From contig JANQSQ010000645.1 in NCBI GenBank assembly GCA_028283985.1, positions 1 to 8,373 on the forward strand: DNA of 8,373 bases, given 5' to 3'. The notes beneath the pieces are model-generated. The model made no database searches. It saw nothing but the letters and a program-made list of their open reading frames with translations, and had not been told where the DNA came from. Shown here one piece after another: positions 1-7,016 of this stretch. A program made the translations under genes and the position numbers. The stretch comes from Rhodothermales bacterium. Its GTDB lineage: Bacteria > Bacteroidota > Rhodothermia > Rhodothermales > VXPQ01. Within the stretch, counting starts at the first letter, position 1; each line of letters starts with the position of its first letter.

Positions 1-198
1 CTGTTCGGGAAACCAGAAACGGTCTTCGCTTCCGTTCTCGTGCCGGAAATCGCCCAGACCGGCCTCCGGCGCTACGTTATGAAATGCAATGGGCTGAAGA
101 CCCTCGGGCGGATTTCCCTGCTCGTTGCCCCCGCACCCGCCTGCAAATGTCACGGTAACGACAGCAAGCGCCCCAACAGCAGGATTGTGCAAATGCAT
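1..198 (-). CDS. CRTAC1-like (FG-GAP/ASPIC-UnbV type) lipoprotein, N-terminal part
   Basis: I translated this minus-strand frame by hand. It gives 66 codons running off the left edge, so only the N-terminus is present. Residues 1-22 form a short, weakly hydrophobic leader ending in FAGGC, with Cys22 as the probable lipidation site. The lipobox is atypical, with Ala at -3. After a Gly/Pro-rich linker comes a segment beginning FHNVAPEAGLGDFRHENG and ending RFWFPEQ. This matches the opening of CRTAC1 family proteins (roughly F-x-(D/N)-V-(T/A)-x-x-(A/S)-G-L-x-F-x-H-x-N-G, then a PEQ just before the first calcium-binding propeller repeat). Those proteins are secreted or surface beta-propellers with FG-GAP/VCBS repeats and often a C-terminal ASPIC/UnbV domain, but none of that lies within this window. 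The frame has an in-frame TAA about 60 bases upstream of the ATG. The ATG is preceded directly by GAAGG, too close for an ideal Shine-Dalgarno, and a TTG further upstream cannot be excluded. It follows the PorV-like gene after 67 bases and is probably in the same operon. The family call rests on the N-terminal motif alone. Confidence 0.68.
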   Translation of the reverse strand, partial: MHLHNPAVGALAVVTVTFAGGCGGNEQGNPPEGLQPIAFHNVAPEAGLGDFRHENGSEDRFWFPEQ

Positions 199-229
199 CC
201 TTCGGGAAACGCCCAGCCACCGGCCAACA

Positions 230-270
230 GCAATGCAAATGCACAAGATGCAATGCGTTTAGGCCCTAAA
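230..270. repeat. Short dyad and repeated words at the PorV-like stop / CRTAC1-like leader
   Basis: TTTAGG and CCTAAA flank a single base at 258-270, forming a perfect 13-base dyad over the stop codon of the PorV-like gene. Just beyond it GCAATGC occurs at 230-236 and 250-256, 20 bases apart, and ATGCA recurs at 233-237, 239-243 and 248-252. A further ATGCA at 193-197 overlaps the CRTAC1-like start codon. There is no T-tract, so this is not an intrinsic terminator. The sequence is seen directly; any regulatory role is a guess. Confidence 0.35.
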
Positions 271-1303
271 AGGACAGACTAACTCCCATGCGATGGACTG
301 CGTCAAAAACATCGAACGCCGTATAGGCATAATCTGCGGAGACGCCAAAGCTCGATGTGTCGTATTTCAGACCGCCTCCAAAACTGAGGCCCTGTACATC
401 CGTCGGATACGTATATCCTGCGCGCAGGGACACGATGTTCCTGAACGTGTATTCCCCGCCCGCCTTGACCTGCTCCGAAAAGTCTCGCGGACGCTCCGCT
501 TCCAGCGAAACCCGTAAGGCATGTACATTCGGATCCATTGAGGTCAGATCGAGCATATTCATGGAGACGCCCACATTAAAGGTGAGCGGAAGCTCGAAAT
601 TCTCCTGTACGTAGCGCAACTCCCGCGCAAAGTTCCGAACGCTCATGGCAAGGTTCAGGCTGCGGAAACCGGTTCGGTACAGCAAGCCGAAGTCGAACGC
701 CACCGTGGAAGTGGAATTGGCCTCGGTCTCCGCATCCGACGATATGACCGCATCGCCCAAGTCCTGGAAAACATACTTGGCGTTGCCGCCCACGCCGAAC
801 CGATCCGTTACCGCGACTCCGTATCCGAGGCCGATCGCCATCGCGGAAGGCTCGGGATTGCTTGCGCCCACTTCGCTGTATTCGAGATACCCCCTCTCGT
901 TGGTCGCGGCAATGGTGGGAATAATGTTGTCCCCGTAATCGGCAAACAGGAGCGAAGCCCCGAACACCCCGTAATTCGTACGTACGGCGGCGCTTGCGGT
1001 ATTGTAGGTAATATCCGCAATCCAGTTCGTAATCCCGAAGCCCGCACTGAACCGGTTTTCCATCCAACCCATGGCCGCCGGGTTATAGAACATGGCGGCC
1101 GACGAGTTGAATTCGCTGGCTGTCATGGCGTCGCTCTGCGCGGCCGCGCGCGGATGAACGGATATTTCAAGGAACTTGAAATTCGTCTGCGCAAGCTTGT
1201 CCGTGCCGACATCTTCCGTCGTGATCTGTGCGAACGTTCCGGACGCGGTAAACACGGCAAGCGCCGCAATGGCGATCAGGGTTGTGTAGCGGTGATAAGT
1301 CAT
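266..1303 (-). CDS. PorV/PorQ-family outer membrane beta-barrel protein
   Basis: The 345-residue protein begins with a Sec signal peptide (residues 1-25, hydrophobic core LIAIAALAVF, cleavage after TFA before Gln26). It ends in Phe (MGVSLSF), the usual C-terminal signal of barrels inserted by the BAM complex. Residues about 43-80 carry the PorV/PorQ family signature: KFLEISVHPRAAA, then a small-residue stretch and MFYNPAAMGW, the 'NPA' motif shared with FadL-like barrels. The rest alternates polar and hydrophobic residues, as expected of beta-strands. In Porphyromonas and Flavobacterium, PorV is an outer-membrane carrier that receives T9SS substrates at the translocon. Paralogues are common and mostly uncharacterised, so porV itself is not assigned. 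I chose the ATG at 1303 because AAAGGA lies four bases upstream and the signal peptide starts there. A longer frame from a TTG at 1354 would start inside an intergenic stem-loop. It follows a gene for a CTD-bearing secreted protein, a plausible client. Confidence 0.85.
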   Translation of the reverse strand: MTYHRYTTLIAIAALAVFTASGTFAQITTEDVGTDKLAQTNFKFLEISVHPRAAAQSDAMTASEFNSSAAMFYNPAAMGWMENRFSAGFGITNWIADITYNTASAAVRTNYGVFGASLLFADYGDNIIPTIAATNERGYLEYSEVGASNPEPSAMAIGLGYGVAVTDRFGVGGNAKYVFQDLGDAVISSDAETEANSTSTVAFDFGLLYRTGFRSLNLAMSVRNFARELRYVQENFELPLTFNVGVSMNMLDLTSMDPNVHALRVSLEAERPRDFSEQVKAGGEYTFRNIVSLRAGYTYPTDVQGLSFGGGLKYDTSSFGVSADYAYTAFDVFDAVHRMGVSLSF

Positions 1304-1307
1304 TGCA

Positions 1308-1313
1308 TCCTTT
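1308..1313 (-). promoter_or_regulatory. Ribosome binding site of the PorV-like gene
   Basis: On the minus strand AAAGGA is followed by TGCA and then the ATG at 1303. The spacing is a little short but usable. It decides the start in favour of 1303 over the upstream TTG. A second ATG overlaps this site, five bases upstream, but is out of frame. Confidence 0.65.
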
Positions 1314-1330
1314 TTGGTTAAGGCTCCTGA

Positions 1331-1373
1331 GAGCACCCCCGGCAACCGCCGCAAAGGGCAGCGGCCGGGGAGC
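1331..1373 (-). other. Intergenic GC-rich stem-loop, not a canonical terminator
   Basis: Within the 84-base gap between the CTD protein and the PorV-like gene, CCCCGGC at 1337-1343 is perfectly complementary to GCCGGGG at 1364-1370. GC at 1333-1334 and GC at 1372-1373 extend the stem past a mismatch. The 20-base loop can form a short inner stem from CGC and GCG. No T-tract follows on the minus strand; the next bases lead straight into the PorV-like ribosome binding site. This argues for an mRNA-stability or differential-expression hairpin rather than an intrinsic terminator. The pairing is seen directly; the role is inferred. Confidence 0.55.
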
Positions 1374-1387
1374 GCTTCGTGGCGTGT

Positions 1388-3634
1388 CTACCGAATGACG
1401 ATAAATTTCTGGATTGTCTGCTCGTCCGTGGCCAGATCGGTAACCACGGCAATGTAAATGCCGCTTGCCACTACCTGGCGCGAAGAAGTCGTCAGATCCC
1501 AGAACTCGTCGCCGCTTCCGTCAAGGTGATCGATCGTCCGAATCAACTCGCCCAACTCGGAAAATATCTGGATGCGCGCTTCGCCCGGAAGTTCGTAAAA
1601 AGCCATCCGATCCTGCACATCGAGACGCACAGCGGGATCGGCGTCGATATGATAAGGATTCGGCACGATGCGCACCTCGCTCAGCGACTGTCCGGGCGGA
1701 CGTTTCAGCGTCGCCGGGTTGTAGGTTTGCGCATAATAGCGGCTGGTCCTCGAGCCGTCGCTTCCTATCCCTGTCAGGTAATAATAGTACGAACCGCCGC
1801 GGACCACCTCGGTATCCCTGTAGCTCGTTGCATTGCCCGGCAGTTCCGCAGCGAGCGAATATTCGCGCGCCATGTCCGGAACGCCCACTCCGCCGGGGCC
1901 CTCCTCAAGCACCGAAACAATCCCGGAATAGTGCTTCTGCGCCCGCCACACCTGCCACGAAGCCGGGGTCGACGAAGCAGTCCAGTCGAGAACGATTTCA
2001 TCCGTACCGGACGTCACGATAAACGATGTGGGCGGCGCCGGCGGATGCGGCGCATTCAGGCCTCCGTTGTACGTGTCTATGGCTCGCTGGAACGTATCGA
2101 ACAACGAATCGCGGGCGGTCATAAACCACTCGTTCTTCGTCATCGCCTCGTCGGTATCGATCACGCCATTGCCGTTGGCGTCGAACTCGATAACCAGGCT
2201 GTTATTGCCATCCCGGGGCGGGCTTCCATGCATATCCCCGGAGAGTTTGTACGTCCGCCCGATATGCCAGGCCGCCTCGTCGCTAAGCCCCGCAGCGGCC
2301 TCCGCCACGACGATCTTCACCTCCTCGCCATGCGCAATGTCGTACGGCCCGTACGCAAACGCGAAACCCCAGCCGCCTGCCCCTGCGCCGTGTTCGGGAT
2401 CGCCCGTCTGATTCGCGAAATCAGGGTTGGCGTCGTACGGGGAATCAGCAGTCAGGCCCATCACAAAACCCGCCTGGGTCGGCCAGGAACGCCCCGTACA
2501 CTCCGCATCGCCTGGTCGGGCGATGCCGCCGGTCGGCGCAGAAGTAGAGCCGCACTGGAACCAGTCGTACTGCTCCAGCATGAGGTCCCGCTTGTTGTGC
2601 GTGGGCTCGCTGGTCAGCCTGCCGTAGTCGGAATTAAGATGCGTCATCATGGAAGGTTGCGCCGGATCGTCGGGACGGCTTTCTCCCGGAGCATGCGCCT
2701 CCGTGTCCGCATGGATCGTCACCACGCCCGTGAAATTGGCGCTGCCGAGTCTCCCGAGGGTATCCGCCGGAAAACCCCATTGGTGGTCGGCCCAGAACGG
2801 ATTGCCCAGCGTATTGACCAGGTATCCGGTCGCCTGAATATTCCCGAGCCATGCGAACGATGCGCGCATGTCCACGCCGTAATCGTTCAGCCCGTCGCCG
2901 ATGGCGTCGTTCATGGTGTACCGTCCCCAGCCCACGCCGCCTGAACTATTCCCCCATGCGCCCGCAAACCCGGCGCCCGTAGGACGCTCGAGGAACGCGA
3001 TGTACACGCCTTCCAGATCGTTCTCCACTTCGATCTCGGGGTCTCCGTCCTGATTCCCCGTATTGACGAAGGTGTACTCGATAATATGGTAGTTATCGTG
3101 ATCCGCATGACTCCACTGCATGGCGCGCCGGTGCGTGGTTAACCCGATGGAGGAATTGATTTCCGAAACCACCATGCGATCCGGCGACATGCTTGGATCG
3201 GTCTCGTCGGGAATCACGGGTTGGAGAAAGGTGTCGAACCCGTCCACCTGCACCGTTCCCCCTTCGTATTTGGAATACAGCACATGCGATATGCTGAACA
3301 TCTCGCCGATTCCAGGGGCACGGGGGCCCGTGTGCGAAACGCGGACGTCATACTGGTTCCCGGTTTCCCCATGGGTCACGTTTTTTGCGCCAACCCAGAA
3401 CCCTTTCCAGCGGCTGTACCCTGCAGAGGGGCGGATGGCCGGATAGTTCCAGACCACATCGCTCCGCTCGGGGTTTGCTCCGCCGGACAGGTACCAACTC
3501 TGGAAATCGCCTACGCTAAGCCATTTCGGAATCCACTGAGCCTTTGCGTCCTCTGCCGGCGCAACGAACATCAGGGCCAGCGCCAGCCCGGCTGCGATAA
3601 GTCCCGACGTACGGGTGTAATGAACGGTTCGCAT
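1388..3634 (-). CDS. Secreted multidomain protein with EF-hand loop, Fn3-like domain and T9SS/FlgD-like C-terminal domain
   Basis: This is a 748-residue protein. Residues 1-32 are a signal peptide (core LIAAGLALALMFVAPA, cleavage after AKA before Gln33). Residues about 33-470 are a region I cannot assign to a named family, rich in Trp, Tyr and Gly, with WVGAKN at 80-85 and VSHTGPR at 99-105. Residues 485-496 (DANGNGVIDTDE) are a canonical single EF-hand calcium loop with ligand positions 1, 3, 5, 9 and 12 filled. Residues about 535-637 resemble a fibronectin type III domain, with VLDWTAS, WQVWRA and YYYYLTGIGSDGSRT. Residues about 653-748 open with VRIVPNPY and close with ASGIYIAVV...QKFIVIR. 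This is the pattern of FlgD-Ig-like or T9SS type A sorting domains, which direct export through the outer membrane and surface attachment. Cys361 and Cys379 could form a disulfide. No catalytic motif is evident. The gene sits 53 bases after the TonB-dependent receptor and has no good Shine-Dalgarno. Its substrate or ligand is unknown. Confidence 0.85.
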   Translation of the reverse strand: MRTVHYTRTSGLIAAGLALALMFVAPAEDAKAQWIPKWLSVGDFQSWYLSGGANPERSDVVWNYPAIRPSAGYSRWKGFWVGAKNVTHGETGNQYDVRVSHTGPRAPGIGEMFSISHVLYSKYEGGTVQVDGFDTFLQPVIPDETDPSMSPDRMVVSEINSSIGLTTHRRAMQWSHADHDNYHIIEYTFVNTGNQDGDPEIEVENDLEGVYIAFLERPTGAGFAGAWGNSSGGVGWGRYTMNDAIGDGLNDYGVDMRASFAWLGNIQATGYLVNTLGNPFWADHQWGFPADTLGRLGSANFTGVVTIHADTEAHAPGESRPDDPAQPSMMTHLNSDYGRLTSEPTHNKRDLMLEQYDWFQCGSTSAPTGGIARPGDAECTGRSWPTQAGFVMGLTADSPYDANPDFANQTGDPEHGAGAGGWGFAFAYGPYDIAHGEEVKIVVAEAAAGLSDEAAWHIGRTYKLSGDMHGSPPRDGNNSLVIEFDANGNGVIDTDEAMTKNEWFMTARDSLFDTFQRAIDTYNGGLNAPHPPAPPTSFIVTSGTDEIVLDWTASSTPASWQVWRAQKHYSGIVSVLEEGPGGVGVPDMAREYSLAAELPGNATSYRDTEVVRGGSYYYYLTGIGSDGSRTSRYYAQTYNPATLKRPPGQSLSEVRIVPNPYHIDADPAVRLDVQDRMAFYELPGEARIQIFSELGELIRTIDHLDGSGDEFWDLTTSSRQVVASGIYIAVVTDLATDEQTIQKFIVIR

Positions 3635-3687
3635 GGTGTATCTCGGATTCAGAATGTCAAAAGGGAATCGTCAGCAACGTAATCGGT

Positions 3688-6600
3688 TCAGAAGGACAGC
3701 CGCAGCCCGAAGAAGACGTTGCGCGGATTCAGGAACTGCTGCCACATCCGGTTCGGCATGTTGATGTACGCCTTGTCGTCCAGCACCTGATCCACCTCGG
3801 ACTGATTTGCAGCCGTAAAGGAACTTCCGTTCCACTTGTAGTACTGCCGCTCGTCAAGCACATAGTAGAGCGGCCTGTCTTCGCCGGTATCGGGCAACGC
3901 CCCCTGGATGATCGGCACAAACGCTACGCCCGGCCCGCGGAAGTCCCCCGGCTGATCGTCGCCGTATAAACCGCCGTCGGGGGAATCGGGAAGCGTGCTC
4001 TGCGGCAAGTGGAGCGACGACATGTAGTTGGTCAGGCCCTGCTGACCCGCACCGAACAGATTGCCCCCTGCATAATACAGATGGCGAATGTTCAGCACGT
4101 TCGTAAGGTCCACGAAGAACTGAGCGGACCCGATGTTCGTGTTGAAGCTCTTGCTGAGGCGCATATCGAGCGTGTAGTAATCCTTCCAGCGCACATTCCC
4201 CTGAAGCTCGCGATCGCCGCTTCCCGCCGCGCCGGACAGATTCTGGCCATCCCACGTAAGGGTAAGGCCCTGCCTCCATTCGCCGAGGAAGTTCACGCGC
4301 CAGTCGCCGAGCGGATAAGCGCCTCCGATCCGGGGACCCATGTTCTTCGGAAGGAGAACCTCGATATTGAACCGGGCGAAGGGCTCCGGAACCGGCTTGC
4401 TCGTGTAATGCTCCGTCGTGGTCCGGACGAAGTTGTCCTGTTCCGTCCGGTTTTGGTCGAACCGGCTGAACCCGAAGTTACCCGTCTTGCGCACAAGGTA
4501 CGTGTAGTTGACAAACCCGCGCACCCACTGGCCCCGGTTTCTTGAAATCGTGACTTCGAAACCGCGGACATCCCCGTAATTCCATGGCAGAGACGTTCTG
4601 TAGCTGACAAGGTCATCGAGGCTGATATACTGCACACCCCTCGGCTGCTTGCTCAGATCGCGGTAATACCCGGACAAGCGGAGCAGGTACTGGTCGAACA
4701 GATTCTGGTCGAAGCCCAGTTCGTACGCCACCGTCCTCGGCATCGGGTGATCGGGGTTGCCGATGTTCACGAGCGCGCCGGCGGACCCTTCCTCGATGTT
4801 GAAGAGATTGATCGGGTTGAGCGCATTCCGGAAATGACCGTAGTTGAAGTACAACTTGCTATCCTCGGTCACGGGGAAAGAAATACCCAGACGGGGACTC
4901 AAGGCTACCTGACGTTTTGTGGGCTCCTGATCAAGTTCGTCGTCGATACGGGCGCGACCGATCGCCGCAGAGAAGGTGCGCTCGTACGTTTCGTACGTAT
5001 ACCAGTCTCCGCCCGCATGGAAATAATCCAGCCGTACGCCTACATTGGCGACCATGCCCCGGAATTCAAGTTTGGACTGGGCATAGGCCGCGGCCTGTTG
5101 CGGCTTGCGGTTCCAGAGCCGCTTGGGATTCGTGTGGTGCGGATGTTCCGGATCGTCCTCGCCGAAAACCGTATCGTAGTCCGAGTAGATATACTCGACG
5201 CCCGCCTTGGCAAGCATGAAACGATTCCGCTGGCTGGTAATGTCGAACCGGCCCGTAAAACGATTTACCGCCGAACTGTCGTACCCGCTGCCCCAATGGC
5301 CCGATGTACGCACGCCAAGACCCAGTTTATCGAAATCGTCACTGATACTGAATCCATAGGGCTCCTCGTCGAGCGTGATCGCGCCGCCGAGATAGGCAAT
5401 GTTCGGCGTTTCGTCGCGCTCGCGCACCGTCCTCGTAAAGTAATCCGTCGTGGCGTTCTGGAGCTGCACCTCATAGAAGGTCTTCGCATTCAGGGTATGC
5501 GTGAACTGCGCGCCGATCATGGTGCGATCCACATCCATGAGATTGTACAGCATGGGCGCAAAGTAGGCGCCCATGTCATGGCCCAGGCCGAACATTGTCT
5601 GATGACCGCCTTGCCACGGGTAATACAGGGCGTCTCCGGTCGTCAGGTTGGGCTGTCCCTGTTCGTTGCGGTTGAGACCAAGCTGCTGGGATAGCATACC
5701 CTGCACGATCAGTTTCATGCCGGGCGCCACATTCGAAATGAGTTTTGCCTGTCCCACGCGCTCCGTAAAGGCCGAGCGTTCATAGCCCCCCATCGCATAC
5801 CCCGTCTGGACCTGACGATACGAAGCCGTAAACCGCATATCGCCAATAAGCTGATGAAGCCCCGGTAACGGGCCGCCGATCGTAGCGTCAAATTCGTAGT
5901 CGGGCTTCTGGACCGACACATCTTTGCGCAGGTAATGGTCAAAATAGACCTCCTGGAGGTCCTGTGGGGTAAACGTTCTCCCCAGGGCCATGACTTCGGG
6001 GCGATTATTGTAATCTTCCGCAATCTTGTTCCATCCCCCCTCGAAGGAGTCATACTCGCGCTGCATCCAGGAAGGCCAGTTCTGCGTGCCTTCGAACGCC
6101 ACGGCCGGATCCGTCAGCGGACGGAGATGGAAGCTGTTATGGGAACTGACCATATCGACTTCGTTCCCGTCCACGTCCACGCCCGGGAAGTTCTTCTGCG
6201 CCGTGGGACTGTACCGAAGAATCGCATCCACGAAGTACCGGTTCTCTTCCGGTTCTTTCGTGATGACATTGACCAACCCCGAACGCACATTGCCGTACTC
6301 CGCATTAAAGCCGCCCGTCTGCACCTGCACTTCCTGAACGGAAGTGTAACTCACGCCCGTATACGGCGTGTTGTCGCGCCCGCTCGCCATCGACAGGCCG
6401 TCCACCATAAACTGGATCTGGTCGCCGCCGAAGCCTCGGACGGTAAGGCCGCGCTCGAAGCCGGCCTGCAAGCCGATGACTCTTTCGATGTCGGTCAACG
6501 GAATGTTTTCGATTTCTTCGGCCGTAATGTTGGCCACGCTGGCCGACACGTCGCGTTGCACGACAGGCCGCACATCCGTAACGACCACCTCTTCGAGGCC

Positions 6601-6918
6601 TACTGCCTCTTCCTGCAGCACGAAGTCGAGTTCAGTCGTCAGGCCGATATTGACGCGGACAGCTTCATACACCTCGGGTGCATAACCAATGAACGATGCC
6701 CGGATATCGTACGACCCGGGACGCACGTTCACGATAAAGTAGTACCCCTCCGCATCGGTGATGGCGCCCTGCGTGGTGCCCACAATGGCCACATTTACGC
6801 CGGGCAACGATTCGCCCGTAGAGGCTTCTGTGACCTGACCGGCGATTTTACCCGTTTGAGCCCAGGCAGAGGCTGGAAGGAAAAGAGCAAGCGCAAACAG
6901 TAGCTTTGCGAATCTCAT
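3688..6918 (-). CDS. TonB-dependent outer membrane receptor with carboxypeptidase-regulatory-like N-terminal domain
   Basis: This is a complete 1076-residue receptor, a usual length for Bacteroidota receptors that carry an extra N-terminal domain. Residues 1-20 are a signal peptide (cleavage after AWA before Gln21). Residues about 23-103 form a CarboxypepD_reg-like beta-sandwich (GKIAGQVTEASTGESLPGVN, then TTQGAITDAEGYYFI and SFIGY). LEEVVVTDVRP at 108-118 looks like a TonB box. Residues about 119-222 are the plug, with LTVRGFGGDQIQFMVDGLSM and GGFNAEYGNVRSGLVNVITK. The remainder is the 22-strand barrel, ending in NVFFGLRLSF with a terminal Phe. Such receptors import bulky ligands (siderophores, cobalamin, glycans, peptides) using the TonB-ExbBD proton-motive system. 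Nothing here identifies the ligand, and no SusD partner is adjacent. The start at 6918 is fixed by GGAGGA eight bases upstream and by the signal peptide. An in-frame GTG at 6996 would add 26 non-signal residues. It is the first gene of the second operon, below a probable promoter. Confidence 0.95.
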   Translation of the reverse strand: MRFAKLLFALALFLPASAWAQTGKIAGQVTEASTGESLPGVNVAIVGTTQGAITDAEGYYFIVNVRPGSYDIRASFIGYAPEVYEAVRVNIGLTTELDFVLQEEAVGLEEVVVTDVRPVVQRDVSASVANITAEEIENIPLTDIERVIGLQAGFERGLTVRGFGGDQIQFMVDGLSMASGRDNTPYTGVSYTSVQEVQVQTGGFNAEYGNVRSGLVNVITKEPEENRYFVDAILRYSPTAQKNFPGVDVDGNEVDMVSSHNSFHLRPLTDPAVAFEGTQNWPSWMQREYDSFEGGWNKIAEDYNNRPEVMALGRTFTPQDLQEVYFDHYLRKDVSVQKPDYEFDATIGGPLPGLHQLIGDMRFTASYRQVQTGYAMGGYERSAFTERVGQAKLISNVAPGMKLIVQGMLSQQLGLNRNEQGQPNLTTGDALYYPWQGGHQTMFGLGHDMGAYFAPMLYNLMDVDRTMIGAQFTHTLNAKTFYEVQLQNATTDYFTRTVRERDETPNIAYLGGAITLDEEPYGFSISDDFDKLGLGVRTSGHWGSGYDSSAVNRFTGRFDITSQRNRFMLAKAGVEYIYSDYDTVFGEDDPEHPHHTNPKRLWNRKPQQAAAYAQSKLEFRGMVANVGVRLDYFHAGGDWYTYETYERTFSAAIGRARIDDELDQEPTKRQVALSPRLGISFPVTEDSKLYFNYGHFRNALNPINLFNIEEGSAGALVNIGNPDHPMPRTVAYELGFDQNLFDQYLLRLSGYYRDLSKQPRGVQYISLDDLVSYRTSLPWNYGDVRGFEVTISRNRGQWVRGFVNYTYLVRKTGNFGFSRFDQNRTEQDNFVRTTTEHYTSKPVPEPFARFNIEVLLPKNMGPRIGGAYPLGDWRVNFLGEWRQGLTLTWDGQNLSGAAGSGDRELQGNVRWKDYYTLDMRLSKSFNTNIGSAQFFVDLTNVLNIRHLYYAGGNLFGAGQQGLTNYMSSLHLPQSTLPDSPDGGLYGDDQPGDFRGPGVAFVPIIQGALPDTGEDRPLYYVLDERQYYKWNGSSFTAANQSEVDQVLDDKAYINMPNRMWQQFLNPRNVFFGLRLSF

Positions 6919-6926
6919 GTGCGGGA

Positions 6927-6932
6927 TCCTCC
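6927..6932 (-). promoter_or_regulatory. Strong Shine-Dalgarno of the TonB-dependent receptor
   Basis: The minus strand reads GGAGGA, eight bases before the ATG at 6918. This is the best ribosome binding site in the window and rules out the upstream in-frame GTG start. It lies in a small imperfect dyad (ATCC GGA GGAT) that could partly occlude it, though four base pairs around a three-base loop is weak. Confidence 0.8.
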
Positions 6933-6947
6933 GGATATGGTTTAGGT

Positions 6948-6976
6948 GAGAATTCGTAACGTTAGGAGAATTCGTA
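6948..6976 (-). repeat. Two 11-bp direct repeats in the receptor leader
   Basis: GAGAATTCGTA occurs at 6948-6958 and again at 6966-6976 (plus-strand reading), 18 bases apart start to start. Each copy is preceded by a related TTAG(G) sequence, so the unit is an imperfect 18-base tandem duplication. Each copy contains the palindrome GAATTC, so the two cores could also pair as a six-base stem in the RNA. The pair lies between the putative promoter and the ribosome binding site of the receptor gene. Function is unknown; a regulator site or leader structure is possible. Confidence 0.6.
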
Positions 6977-7016
6977 CAAGCACGAGCAACGCGCACGAAC
7001 GCATACTCCTGTGCTT

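Noticed and set aside
40..282. Plus-strand 80-codon frame at the left end
   Set aside because: It is opposite the CRTAC1-like N-terminus and its leader, and contains no recognisable feature.
1304..1354. Upstream TTG start adding 17 residues to the PorV-like protein
   Set aside because: It begins in an intergenic hairpin and puts a non-hydrophobic stretch before the signal peptide; AAAGGA supports the ATG at 1303.
1337..1370. Intergenic hairpin as an intrinsic terminator
   Set aside because: No T-tract follows on the transcribed strand, and the ribosome binding site of the next gene comes soon after.
1379..2944. Long plus-strand open frame (521 codons) opposite the secreted CTD protein
   Set aside because: It is an antisense shadow: Arg/His/Pro-rich with no domain or signal, while the minus-strand frame has a signal peptide, EF-hand loop, Fn3-like and sorting domains.
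3632..3660. TTGACA box just before the CTD-protein gene as a promoter
   Set aside because: A -10 element at the correct spacing would fall on the start codon and nothing like TATAAT is there, so it is probably chance.
4747..5694. Plus-strand open frame of 315 codons within the receptor gene
   Set aside because: It lies wholly opposite the receptor barrel, has no recognisable motif, and reflects GC-rich codon structure.
5935..6903. Plus-strand open frame of 322 codons opposite the plug region
   Set aside because: The translation is His/Arg-rich and lacks protein-like features; the minus frame is a clear receptor plug.
6919..6996. Upstream GTG start adding 26 residues to the receptor
   Set aside because: The extra residues are not signal-like, and a strong Shine-Dalgarno and signal peptide mark the ATG at 6918.
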